A DNA stretch of 42,682 nt from Eubacterium sp. (lineage in GTDB: Bacteria > Bacillota_A > Clostridia > Lachnospirales > Lachnospiraceae), in assembly GCA_023663915.1 (NCBI GenBank), contig JAMPGN010000003.1, forward strand, positions 1-42,682. Direction: 5' to 3'. Of this stretch, positions 24,729 to 32,777 are shown one piece after another. Position 1 is the first letter of the stretch. Every line of letters starts with the position of its first letter. Position numbers and translations under genes: made by a program. A model generated the notes under the pieces. The model was not told where the DNA came from, made no database searches, and saw only the letters and a program-made list of their open reading frames with translations.

Positions 24729-26412
24729 GAAAGAGAAAAGCCATCGAAAAGAGCGCGTATATAAGAAAAGAGGCAGCTATGAGATTGAGGAAGAAGATGC
24801 TTATGAGGAAGAAGATTATGATGATAAGTCTGTGAGACTTCCGAAGAATACTCTCATCATAGCGGCGGTCGCCGCGCTTGCACTTGCGGTATTCATTATT
24901 CTGTTTATCGTCGTAAAAGGAGTCTTTTTCAGCGTTTCCGATGGGGAAGAGACAGAGTCGGTGATGTCGGAGGAGAACATTGTGACACAAGATGCGGACA
25001 GTACCCCCGATACGGAACAAGGTCAGCAGACGCCGGAAGAACAGTCAGTTGATCGTGAACCGTCGATGGAACAGCCGGAGGAGGCAGAAGCGCTGGTGCC
25101 GGACTCGACAGAGGCGGAGACAGAACCGGATGCAGAATCACAAGATCCGCAGGATGCCAATATGAGCACGGAACAGGGCACGGAAGTAAACGTGGCGGAA
25201 CTTTTGTCGTCGGGAAGTGTGACGGAGACGAACCAGGTCACAGTTGGAATCGATGTTGCCAAGTATCAGGGTACCATCGACTGGACGCAGGTTGCAGCGT
25301 CGGGGATTGATTTTGCCATGGTGAGAGTGGGATACCGGGCAGATGCTTCCCGTGAGATCTGTGCGGACACGAATGCAAAATACAATATGCAGGAGGCTCA
25401 GAAAAACGGAATCAAGGTAGGCGCATACTTCTTTTCCACGGCAGCAAGCACGGAAGAAGCGAAGGAGGAAGCTGACTGGGTGGCAGACTATATCTCGCAG
25501 TACCAGATCACCTATCCGGTGGCATATGACTGTGAAGGGTTTGACCAGCCGGACAGCGCACAGTACAATCTGACGAACGCACAGCGGACAGATATCGCGA
25601 TTGCTTTCTTACAGGAAATATATAACAGGGGTTATACACCGATGTTCTATGCCTCAATGGGTGAATTGTCCGGGAATGCCAAGTGGGATACCACGAGGAT
25701 CGAGGGTACTTACCGAATATGGGTATCGCAGTATCCGTCAACACCGTATCCGCAGACGGCAAAGTCTTCCTATGGCGGCACGCATGCCATGTGGCAGTAT
25801 ACGAATCGGGGTACGGTGGCAGGGATCGGCAGACCGGTGGATGTGAATGTTGCTTATTTCGGATATGAGGGCACGGCGCAGGCGCAGAACAATGAAACGC
25901 CTGAGGAGGCACATGCCGATGTTGAGGCTCTGATGAAGTTTACGGAAGTCAACGAGAATGTGACGGCAAAAGATTCTACGAACTTGCGAAATGTCCCCAG
26001 CCAAGGGGCTGACAGTACCGTCGTCTATACCCTTAAGAATGGTGAGACCGTGGCAAGAACCGGAGTCAGTGACAGTGGATGGTCAAGGCTTTCTTACAAT
26101 GGACAGACGGTTTATGCGGTATCTAGTTACCTTACAACTGATTTAGGCTATCAGGCACCAGTTCAGGAAGGGGCAGGAAGCGGCGACGGTCTGAAAACCA
26201 AGTTTGCAGCCCGCAGCGACCAGGTGACGGCAAAGATTGAAGTAAATCTGCGCGCCCTTCCGAGTGTGACCAACCCCGATGCGACAGTAGTTGCGGTATT
26301 ACATAACGGGGAATATGTTACCAGGACAGGGATCAATGAGGAGTACGGCTGGTCGAGAGTGGATTATAACGGGCAGACGTTATATTGTATCAGCAGTTAT
26401 TTGACCAATTAG
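24673..26412 (+). CDS. Membrane-anchored GH25 lysozyme with two SH3-like domains
   Basis: A 579-residue envelope muramidase. The charged head is followed by one membrane span (about residues 58-85), then an acidic Glu/Gln/Thr-rich linker (about 90-180). The GH25 domain (about 187-395) has GIDVAKYQGTIDW and YDCEGFD with the catalytic acidic residues. Two SH3 bacterial domains (about 430-488 and 517-577) share NLRxxPS...GWSRxxYNGQT and probably bind peptidoglycan. ATG 24673 has no ribosome site; translation more likely begins in the overlapping frame at 24648 (see that entry), so the present 5' end is doubtful. Confidence 0.85.
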   Translation: MSFLILTRKLRITTTIGYKKEKSHRKERVYKKRGSYEIEEEDAYEEEDYDDKSVRLPKNTLIIAAVAALALAVFIILFIVVKGVFFSVSDGEETESVMSEENIVTQDADSTPDTEQGQQTPEEQSVDREPSMEQPEEAEALVPDSTEAETEPDAESQDPQDANMSTEQGTEVNVAELLSSGSVTETNQVTVGIDVAKYQGTIDWTQVAASGIDFAMVRVGYRADASREICADTNAKYNMQEAQKNGIKVGAYFFSTAASTEEAKEEADWVADYISQYQITYPVAYDCEGFDQPDSAQYNLTNAQRTDIAIAFLQEIYNRGYTPMFYASMGELSGNAKWDTTRIEGTYRIWVSQYPSTPYPQTAKSSYGGTHAMWQYTNRGTVAGIGRPVDVNVAYFGYEGTAQAQNNETPEEAHADVEALMKFTEVNENVTAKDSTNLRNVPSQGADSTVVYTLKNGETVARTGVSDSGWSRLSYNGQTVYAVSSYLTTDLGYQAPVQEGAGSGDGLKTKFAARSDQVTAKIEVNLRALPSVTNPDATVVAVLHNGEYVTRTGINEEYGWSRVDYNGQTLYCISSYLTN

Positions 26413-26517
26413 AGTCATTGTGTCAAGAGAAAGATCGGGCAGGACGGTAAGTGGAAAAAGAGCGGGGCAAAAACAGAAAAGAGTAAAGCAAAAAGCATAA
26501 AGAATCATACAATAAAT

Positions 26518-26560
26518 AAAAAAGATATATGACAAGGGTTACTTGCCATATATCTTTTTT
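26518..26560. terminator. Bidirectional terminator overlapping the aroC stop codon
   Basis: AAAAAAGATATATG (26518-26531) and CATATATCTTTTTT (26547-26560) form a perfect 14-base stem, extended inside by CAAG/CTTG after one mismatch. It ends in a T-run on either strand. The aroC stop codon (26539-26541) lies in the loop. Confidence 0.92.
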
Positions 26561-27639
26561 AAATTATCCAGTTTTGCACTTGCGTTCATGAGCAAAGCGT
26601 CCGCTATGGTGAGGGCTGTCATGGATTCGATCACGACCACGGCGCGGGGGACGATGACCGGATCGTGGCGTCCTTTGATGCAGAGTTCTATATCCTCTCC
26701 TAGCCGGTTGACAGTTTCCTGTGGGGAAAAGATTGAGGGAGTCGGTTTTATGTAGGCGCGCAGTACAATCTGCGTTCCGTCGCTGATGCCGCCGAGTATA
26801 CCGCCCGCATGGTTGGTTTTCTTGATGATCTGACCGTCCTGCATACGGAAAGCGTCATTATTTTCGGAACCCCGTCGCCTGGCAGCTTCGATGCCGTCAC
26901 CGATCTCCACGGCTTTGACTGCGCCTACGGACATAATCGCCTTGGAAAGATTCGCGTCCAATTTCTCGAATACCGGGTCGCCAAGACCGGCAGGAACGCC
27001 ATCGACCACGCATTCGATCACACCGCCGGAAGAGTCATAATTGCGCATACAGTCAGCAAGATAGGCCTCCGCTTTTGCGGACGCATCCACATCGGGCATA
27101 CAGGTTGGAGTTGTCAGAATAGCGCTTCTGTCAAATTTATTCTTATCGATGCTGACCGGGCCGATGGATTTCGTGTAGGCAGTCAGTTTTATGCCAAATT
27201 CTTCGAGAAGTTTCGCAGCGACTGCGCCTGCAGCAACACGACCTATCGTCTCACGTCCGGAAGAACGTCCGCCGCCGCGGTAATCGCGGAACCCGTATTT
27301 GGCATCGAAAGTATAGTCTGCATGTCCGGGGCGGTAGCAATTTGCAATCTCGCTGTAATCAGAAGAATGCTGGGAGGTATTGCGTACCAGCATGGAGATT
27401 GGAGTGCCGGTAGTGCGTCCTTCAAAAATACCCGACAAGATTTCCACGGTATCCGCCTCTTTGCGGGGAGTGGCGATTCTGGTCTGTCCGGGCTTACGGC
27501 GGTTCAGAAAAGCCTGGATATCATCGTTTGCCAGTGCAAGACCGGCGGGGCATCCGTCTACGACAACGCCGAGAGCAGAGCCATGGGACTCGCCCCATGT
27601 CGTGAGTCGAAAAATGTTTCCAAAAGATGAGCCTGCCAT
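26539..27639 (-). CDS. aroC: Chorismate synthase
   Basis: A 366-residue FMN-dependent enzyme making chorismate, the last shared step of aromatic amino acid synthesis. Family signatures: GNIFRLTTWGESHGSALG at the N-terminus, YRPGHADYTFDAKYGFRDYR and RGGGRSSGRETIGRVAAGA. Length is normal. It stands alone on the minus strand; no other shikimate gene is in the window. ATG 27639 follows a GAAAGGAAA ribosome site. Confidence 0.97.
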   Translation of the reverse strand: MAGSSFGNIFRLTTWGESHGSALGVVVDGCPAGLALANDDIQAFLNRRKPGQTRIATPRKEADTVEILSGIFEGRTTGTPISMLVRNTSQHSSDYSEIANCYRPGHADYTFDAKYGFRDYRGGGRSSGRETIGRVAAGAVAAKLLEEFGIKLTAYTKSIGPVSIDKNKFDRSAILTTPTCMPDVDASAKAEAYLADCMRNYDSSGGVIECVVDGVPAGLGDPVFEKLDANLSKAIMSVGAVKAVEIGDGIEAARRRGSENNDAFRMQDGQIIKKTNHAGGILGGISDGTQIVLRAYIKPTPSIFSPQETVNRLGEDIELCIKGRHDPVIVPRAVVVIESMTALTIADALLMNASAKLDNLKKIYGK

Positions 27640-28058
27640 AATTGTGTTTCCTTTCTGATTTATTTAATGAAAGATACATTCAATTCCGTGGTATAAATGA
27701 AGTTTACTGAAAAATAAATGCAAGATAACTTGCAAACAATAAGTAACAATAGATATGTATAATCAAAATTTAACATTTGCATATTTACCTATTAAATCTA
27801 TAGCTGGTATTATAGCACAAAGATGGAAAGAAATAAATATTTACTGTAACACCATGTCTATTCTAAAATTTAAGGTTTATTTAACTCTATCAGTATGCCG
27901 CGCTTTCGGATAGATGGATGAACGAAAAAATAAAAAATTATGAAGATTTATATGAAAAAAGTGTGTACAAATAAATTTTATATGTTATGATATAAAGCAT
28001 ATATACATTTTATGATGGATAGCATGAATGCATGCACATCACAGATTAGAGGATTTTA
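27640..28058. other. A+T-rich divergent intergenic region between aroC and the VanY gene
   Basis: About 420 bases without a recognisable gene. For aroC, an extended -10 (TGCTATAAT on the minus strand, 27817-27809) is the best promoter, leaving a leader of about 165 bases. TGCAAG-ATAA-CTTGCA (27719-27734) is a perfect inverted repeat in that leader and might be an operator. For the VanY gene the best promoter is at 27964-27991. I see no T-box or known riboswitch motif. Confidence 0.6.
27964..27991 (+). promoter_or_regulatory. Possible promoter of the VanY-type carboxypeptidase gene
   Basis: TGTACA (27964-27969), a 16-base spacer and TATGAT (27986-27991), in A+T-rich DNA about 60 bases before the gene. 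Low information background makes this uncertain. Confidence 0.45.
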
Positions 28059-29132
28059 ATGAAAAAGACATTCCGGGAAAAAGTAATAGTAAAATTTGCC
28101 CATATTGCCAAAAAGCACAAGTTACTTGAGTATCTGTGTCTGGCGGCGCTTTATGTCATTCTGGGAGGAGGCGATATCGTCAATCGTATCGTCAGGCATT
28201 TTGCGGCAAATATGAAACGATATGCAAGTGTAGCATTTGTTATTTTATTTTTCATGAGCAGCTGCAGTTTTTCATTTGCTGTGTTTGTGGAGAGGACGGG
28301 ATTTATCAAAGCGCAGGAGACATACAGTGCGATTGTGGAGGATTCCGACATTACGCTTGCTGTGGAGACAGAGATAGAGCCGGAAGAACAGATGCTTTTG
28401 GAGGATGACGGGGGCGATCTGGAATATGATCCGACGGCTGACTCAGCGGATGTGGATGTGTATACTCTCGATGATATCCTGGGGAGCGGTGAAGAATATC
28501 TGTCTGAGGACAGTCAGAAAGAAGTAGACAGTACAGAGGAAACGGAAGAAAATTATGTGTTTGATTCCAGTGACTGGAGACTTGTCCTAGTCAATAAACA
28601 GCATCCGATACCGGCGGATTATGAGTTTAATCTTGGCAGGACGAAGGACAACATACAATGTGACGAGCGGATTATCGACGATCTGCTTCTTATGATGCAG
28701 GCGGCGAAGAGGGACGGTCTGGATTTGGCAATCCAGTCTCCTTACAGGACATCTGACAGGCAGGAATACAATTTTAATAAGAGGATCAAGTATTACATGG
28801 GGCAGGGAATGTCCTATCTGGATGCCTATAAAGAGACTTCGCAGGTCATCACCGTTCCGGGGTGCAGCGAACATGAGATTGGTCTGGCGATTGATATCAC
28901 CAGCGATACGTTCCAGCCGTTGCTTCAGGAATTTGCAGACACGGTGGAAGGAAAATGGCTTGCCGAGCACAGTTATGAATATGGATTTACTTTACGTTAC
29001 CTGCCGGGTAAGGAGTATATCACGAGTATAGAGTATGAGCCGTGGCATTTCCGCTATGTAGGCAGGGAGGCGGCAAGGATCATGTATGAAGAGAATATCT
29101 GTCTGGAAGAATTCTGGGATAAATATTTATAG
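28059..29132 (+). CDS. Membrane-anchored D-Ala-D-Ala carboxypeptidase, VanY/M15B family
   Basis: A 357-residue zinc peptidase trimming the terminal D-Ala of peptidoglycan stem peptides. A basic head and one span (about residues 50-70) anchor it; an acidic linker (about 90-165) follows. The catalytic domain has NKQHPIPADYEF, the Arg-containing QSPYRTSDRQ, the zinc motif SEHEIGLAIDI (about residue 272) and the closing YEPWHFRYVG with the catalytic Glu and zinc His. ATG 28059 follows AGAGGA. There is no vancomycin-resistance gene cluster nearby, so a housekeeping wall role is more likely. Confidence 0.92.
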   Translation: MKKTFREKVIVKFAHIAKKHKLLEYLCLAALYVILGGGDIVNRIVRHFAANMKRYASVAFVILFFMSSCSFSFAVFVERTGFIKAQETYSAIVEDSDITLAVETEIEPEEQMLLEDDGGDLEYDPTADSADVDVYTLDDILGSGEEYLSEDSQKEVDSTEETEENYVFDSSDWRLVLVNKQHPIPADYEFNLGRTKDNIQCDERIIDDLLLMMQAAKRDGLDLAIQSPYRTSDRQEYNFNKRIKYYMGQGMSYLDAYKETSQVITVPGCSEHEIGLAIDITSDTFQPLLQEFADTVEGKWLAEHSYEYGFTLRYLPGKEYITSIEYEPWHFRYVGREAARIMYEENICLEEFWDKYL

Positions 29133-29158
29133 GCAATCTTGATAGATAGGGAGCGGTA

Positions 29159-30286
29159 ATGTATACAATATTACAAACAGAAGGCAGGGCGAAACGGGCG
29201 CAGCTGGAGACGGTACACGGTGTCATCCAGACGCCCGTATTTATGAATGTAGGAACAGTTGCCGCCATCAAAGGCGCGGTATCCACGCAGGATTTGGAGC
29301 AAATAGGGACACAGGTGGAATTGTCAAACACCTATCATTTGCATGTGCGACCCGGTGATCAGATCATAAAACAGCTGGGTGGTTTACATAAGTTTATGTC
29401 GTGGAACAAACCGATTCTGACGGATTCCGGCGGATTTCAGGTTTTTTCGTTGGCGGGTCTGCGTAAGATCAAAGAAGAAGGGGTTTACTTTCATTCTCAT
29501 ATCGATGGCAGGAAAATATTCATGGGACCGGAAGAGAGTATGCAGATTCAGTCGAATCTTGCGTCTACCATAGCGATGGCTTTTGATGAATGCCCGTCCA
29601 GCATGGCGGACAGGCGTTATGTGGAGGATTCTGCGGCGCGGACTTTCAGATGGCTGGAACGGTGTAAGAGGGAGATGGATCGGCTGAATGGATTGGAAGA
29701 TACGATCAATAGGAAACAGCTTCTTTTTGGCATCAATCAGGGGGCGGTCTATGACGATATCCGAATTGACCATGCCAAAAGAATTACAGAACTTGAATGC
29801 GACGGTTATGCGCTCGGCGGGCTGGCGGTAGGGGAAAGCCATGAGCAGATGTATCATGTTATTGAGGAGACAGTTCCCTACCTGCCGCAGGATAAACCGA
29901 CGTATCTGATGGGGGTCGGAACACCGGCGAATATATTGGAAGGCGTAGAACGCGGGATAGATTTCTTTGACTGTGTATATCCGACAAGGAACGGCAGGCA
30001 TGGGCATTTATATACGAATCAGGGAAAGATCAATCTTTTTAATGCGAAATATGAACTCGATGACCGGCCGATCGAGGAAGGCTGCCGCTGTCCGGCGTGT
30101 CGGAGATATTCGAGGGCATACATCAGACATCTGCTCAAGGCAAAAGAAATGCTGGGAATGCGGCTGTGCGTCCTGCATAATCTCTATTTCTATAATACCA
30201 TGATGGAAGAGATTAGGCAGGCGCTTGATCTGGGAGAATTTGCGGCATATAAGAGAAGAAAATTGAATGGCATGGTGAATCATTAA
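29159..30286 (+). CDS. tgt: Queuine/preQ1 tRNA-guanine transglycosylase
   Basis: A 375-residue TIM-barrel enzyme exchanging G34 of GUN-anticodon tRNAs for preQ1. Seen: LSNTYHLHVRPGD, DSGGFQVFSLAGLRKI, FDECPSSMADRRY, FDCVYPTRNGRHGHLYT with the nucleophile Asp, and the zinc site CRCPACRRYSRAYIRHL ending at a His about 25 residues on. Length is normal. It sits ahead of yajC, as in many bacteria. GGGAG precedes ATG 29159. Confidence 0.96.
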   Translation: MYTILQTEGRAKRAQLETVHGVIQTPVFMNVGTVAAIKGAVSTQDLEQIGTQVELSNTYHLHVRPGDQIIKQLGGLHKFMSWNKPILTDSGGFQVFSLAGLRKIKEEGVYFHSHIDGRKIFMGPEESMQIQSNLASTIAMAFDECPSSMADRRYVEDSAARTFRWLERCKREMDRLNGLEDTINRKQLLFGINQGAVYDDIRIDHAKRITELECDGYALGGLAVGESHEQMYHVIEETVPYLPQDKPTYLMGVGTPANILEGVERGIDFFDCVYPTRNGRHGHLYTNQGKINLFNAKYELDDRPIEEGCRCPACRRYSRAYIRHLLKAKEMLGMRLCVLHNLYFYNTMMEEIRQALDLGEFAAYKRRKLNGMVNH

Positions 30287-30322
30287 GAAAACCGAAAACG
30301 GATAAAAAAAAGCAGAAAGGGC

Positions 30323-30351
30323 TTGTTTTCTGAATGATTTTTATGTATGAT
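30323..30351 (+). promoter_or_regulatory. Possible promoter of yajC
   Basis: TTGTTT (30323-30328), a 17-base spacer and TATGAT (30346-30351), about 80 bases before the yajC start. Confidence 0.55.
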
Positions 30352-30431
30352 ATCCTGTAGACTGCATAGATATATGGCATGGCGGTTGTGCTGAGGCTCC
30401 GTATATCTGTGAATATATGGAGGAAAAATAT

Positions 30432-30746
30432 ATGGGAATTTTATTAACAGCAGAAGAGGCGGCGGCAGGCAGTGTTGGCGGAGTGTATATGTTTACCCTT
30501 GTTGCCATGGTAGCGATTATGTATTTTATTGTAATCCGTCCGCAGAAGAAGGAACAGAAGAGGACGGCGGCAATGCTGGCGGAGATGAGTGTCGGTGACG
30601 TCGTACTTACGACGAGCGGGTTTTACGGTATCGTGATCGATATTACGGATGATACGATTATCGTTGAGTTCGGCAGTAACAAGAACTGTCGTATTCCAAT
30701 GCAGAAATCAGCGGTTGCACGGGTCGAGAAACCTGATGCGGAATAA
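30432..30746 (+). CDS. yajC: Preprotein translocase accessory subunit YajC
   Basis: A 104-residue single-span membrane protein of the Sec accessory complex. After a short external N-terminus, the span GGVYMFTLVAMVAIMYFIVI leads into RPQKKEQKRTAAMLAEMSVGDVVLTTSGFYGIV, the hallmark of the family. The frame is open from 30417, but GGAGG at 30419-30423 fixes ATG 30432. No secD/secF follows here, unlike many genomes. Confidence 0.94.
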   Translation: MGILLTAEEAAAGSVGGVYMFTLVAMVAIMYFIVIRPQKKEQKRTAAMLAEMSVGDVVLTTSGFYGIVIDITDDTIIVEFGSNKNCRIPMQKSAVARVEKPDAE

Positions 30747-30766
30747 AGATATTTTGCATTGTGATA

Positions 30767-30795
30767 TTGACAATCCGAATTTTATCGTGTAGACT
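30767..30795 (+). promoter_or_regulatory. Promoter of the acidic lipoprotein gene
   Basis: A perfect TTGACA (30767-30772), a 17-base spacer and TAGACT (30790-30795), about 55 bases before the gene. Confidence 0.7.
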
Positions 30796-30850
30796 TCATG
30801 ATTGTGTAAAAATATTTGTTTTCTAAAGGGAGATTTAGGAGGAAAAGATT

Positions 30851-31408
30851 ATGAAGAGAAAAACATTGAAATTAATTGCATGTGCAGCAATCACGGCTCT
30901 TACATTATCTGTAACAGCATGTGGTGGTTCCGATGATGCTAAGACAGCAGACACTGCCGAGGTGGAAGAGACAGCGGAGCCGGAAGCAGAGGCAGAGGCA
31001 GAGAGCGATGTTGAGGAAGCAGAAGCGGAAGTTGAGGCGGCAGAAGCAGAAGTGGAATCTGCATCTTCCGGCGAGTATGCGACATTGGAGGATTATTATA
31101 GTGATCCCACAGTGAAGTCTGCACTTGACAGCATGTTTGAAAGCATTGCTGAGGAGGGTATGTCCGCAGATCTTGAAGTAAAGGGTAATGAGTTCACAGT
31201 AATCATCAAAATCGAGGACAGCTCCATGATCGTGGAAGGTCTTGGCGAGGCTCTTGACGCAGCATTGGATGCACAGGCTGATACATTCAAAGAGCAGGTG
31301 AAACAGTTTGACGAGGTAGTTGGAGAGGACGGCGCTTGTACGGTAGTTATGCGCTACACAGACCCAGATGACAATGTTTTGGCAGAGAAAGCATTTACAG
31401 CTAACTAA
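30851..31408 (+). CDS. Acidic surface lipoprotein, possibly DUF4854 family
   Basis: A 185-residue lipoprotein. The signal peptide (about residues 1-23) ends in the lipobox VTAC with Cys24. Next is a Glu/Ala-rich low-complexity linker (about 35-75, repeated EAE and VEA units) and a compact C-terminal domain starting YATLEDYYSDPTVKSALD. That domain layout resembles DUF4854 lipoproteins of Clostridia; this is a tentative recognition. The function is unknown. It has its own promoter and terminator and so appears monocistronic. Confidence 0.8.
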   Translation: MKRKTLKLIACAAITALTLSVTACGGSDDAKTADTAEVEETAEPEAEAEAESDVEEAEAEVEAAEAEVESASSGEYATLEDYYSDPTVKSALDSMFESIAEEGMSADLEVKGNEFTVIIKIEDSSMIVEGLGEALDAALDAQADTFKEQVKQFDEVVGEDGACTVVMRYTDPDDNVLAEKAFTAN

Positions 31409-31447
31409 GGGATATTAAGTCAGAAGTATTTCATAAAAGATAGGCAG

Positions 31448-31476
31448 AGGCGGATCAGAGGTGGTTCGCCTTTTTT
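31448..31476 (+). terminator. Intrinsic terminator of the lipoprotein gene
   Basis: AGGCGGATCA (31448-31457) pairs with TGGTTCGCCT (31462-31471) with G-U wobbles, GAGG loop, then a run of T to 31476. Confidence 0.88.
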
Positions 31477-31527
31477 ATGGTAGGAAATTCCTGAATAGGT
31501 TTGGTGCAAAGCGATTGTAAACTCTGC

Positions 31528-31556
31528 TTGAAATTTATGCGATAATAGACTATGAT
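31528..31556 (+). promoter_or_regulatory. Promoter of the leuB operon
   Basis: TTGAAA (31528-31533), a 17-base spacer and TATGAT (31551-31556). The ~90-base leader has a hairpin AGCCTG/CAGGCT (31604-31609, 31623-31628) just ahead of the ribosome site but no T-box core or leucine-rich leader peptide. Confidence 0.7.
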
Positions 31557-31651
31557 ATATAAGTGTTATTTTGCGGAAATTTGTGTGAGAAGAAGATAAG
31601 CAAAGCCTGATTATCTGAATTACAGGCTGGGAAAGGAGCATATTGGTTGAG

Positions 31652-32737
31652 ATGGACTTAAAGATCACATGTATTCCGGGTGACGGGATCGGACCGGAAA
31701 TCGTAGCGGAGGCTAAGAAAGTATTGGATGCCGTGGCACAAAAGTACGGGCATACCATGCATTATACGGATATTCTTATGGGCGGTGCGTCGATCGATGT
31801 GCATGGCGTTCCGTTGACTGAGGAGGCGGTTGCCACCGCCAAGAGTGCGGACGCGGTGCTGATGGGTTCGATCGGAGGGGATACCACGACTTCTCCGTGG
31901 TACAAACTTGCTCCGAACTTAAGACCTGAGGCGGGGCTTCTTGCCATCCGAAAGGAACTGAATCTGTTTGCCAACTTGAGACCGGCTGTGTTATATGATG
32001 AACTGGTGGGAGCCTGCCCGCTGAAAGAGGAAATTTCTGCGGCGGGATTTGATATGATGATCATGAGGGAACTGACGGGCGGGCTTTATTTTGGAGAAAA
32101 AAAGTCAATCGAGGAGAACGGTCTGAGAAAAGCGATCGACACGCTCGTCTACGATGAAAACGAGATCAGACGGATCGCCGTCAAGGGATTTGACATTGCC
32201 ATGAAAAGAAGAAAAAAAGTGACCAGCGTCGATAAGGCGAATGTGCTCGCCTCCTCAAGGTTATGGAGAAACGTGGTGGACGAAGTCGCCAAGGATTATC
32301 CGGAAGTGATGTTGGAACATATGCTGGTGGACAACTGCGCAATGCAGCTGGTGAAAAATCCGGCACAGTTCGATGTGATCCTGACCGAGAATATGTTCGG
32401 GGATATTCTTTCCGATGAGGCAAGCATGGTGACGGGTTCGATCGGAATGCTGGCTTCGGCTTCTTTGAATGATACGAAATTTGGATTGTATGAACCAAGT
32501 CACGGTTCCGCACCGGATATTGCCGGTAAAGATATCGCCAATCCGATCGCGACGATTCTCTCGGCAGCGATGATGTTAAGATATAGCTTTGATCTGGACC
32601 GTGAGGCGGACGCGGTTGAAGACGCAGTGAGACAGGTTTTGAAAGAGGGATACCGCACCGTGGATATCATGTCGGACGGCTGCAGACAGGTAAGCTGCAG
32701 CAAGATGGGTGATCTGCTTGCACAGCGGATCAGATAA
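31652..32737 (+). CDS. leuB: 3-isopropylmalate dehydrogenase
   Basis: A 361-residue NAD-dependent enzyme of leucine synthesis. Seen: ITCIPGDGIGPEIVAEAKK at the N-terminus, the substrate-binding arginines in LNLFANLRPAVLYDEL, MRELTGGLYFGEKK, and the NAD site GSAPDIAGKDIANPIATILS. ATG 31652 fits family starts, but AAAGGAG at 31632-31638 is nearer to an in-frame TTG at 31643, which may be used instead. leuA, leuC and leuD are not in the window. Confidence 0.95.
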   Translation: MDLKITCIPGDGIGPEIVAEAKKVLDAVAQKYGHTMHYTDILMGGASIDVHGVPLTEEAVATAKSADAVLMGSIGGDTTTSPWYKLAPNLRPEAGLLAIRKELNLFANLRPAVLYDELVGACPLKEEISAAGFDMMIMRELTGGLYFGEKKSIEENGLRKAIDTLVYDENEIRRIAVKGFDIAMKRRKKVTSVDKANVLASSRLWRNVVDEVAKDYPEVMLEHMLVDNCAMQLVKNPAQFDVILTENMFGDILSDEASMVTGSIGMLASASLNDTKFGLYEPSHGSAPDIAGKDIANPIATILSAAMMLRYSFDLDREADAVEDAVRQVLKEGYRTVDIMSDGCRQVSCSKMGDLLAQRIR

Positions 32738-32777
32738 GAACGGAATAGACAGGATTGGAATCAGACGGGTTATAGGT

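Noticed and set aside
26809..27630. 273-codon open frame on the plus strand opposite aroC
   Set aside because: It is the shadow of chorismate synthase, whose signatures are complete on the minus strand.
28016..28060. Short leader peptide (about 14 codons) ending in TAATG at the VanY start
   Set aside because: It has no ribosome site and no regulatory residue bias; likely chance.
31557..31651. T-box or leucine attenuator before leuB
   Set aside because: The leader is only about 90 bases, with no T-box core and no leucine-rich peptide.
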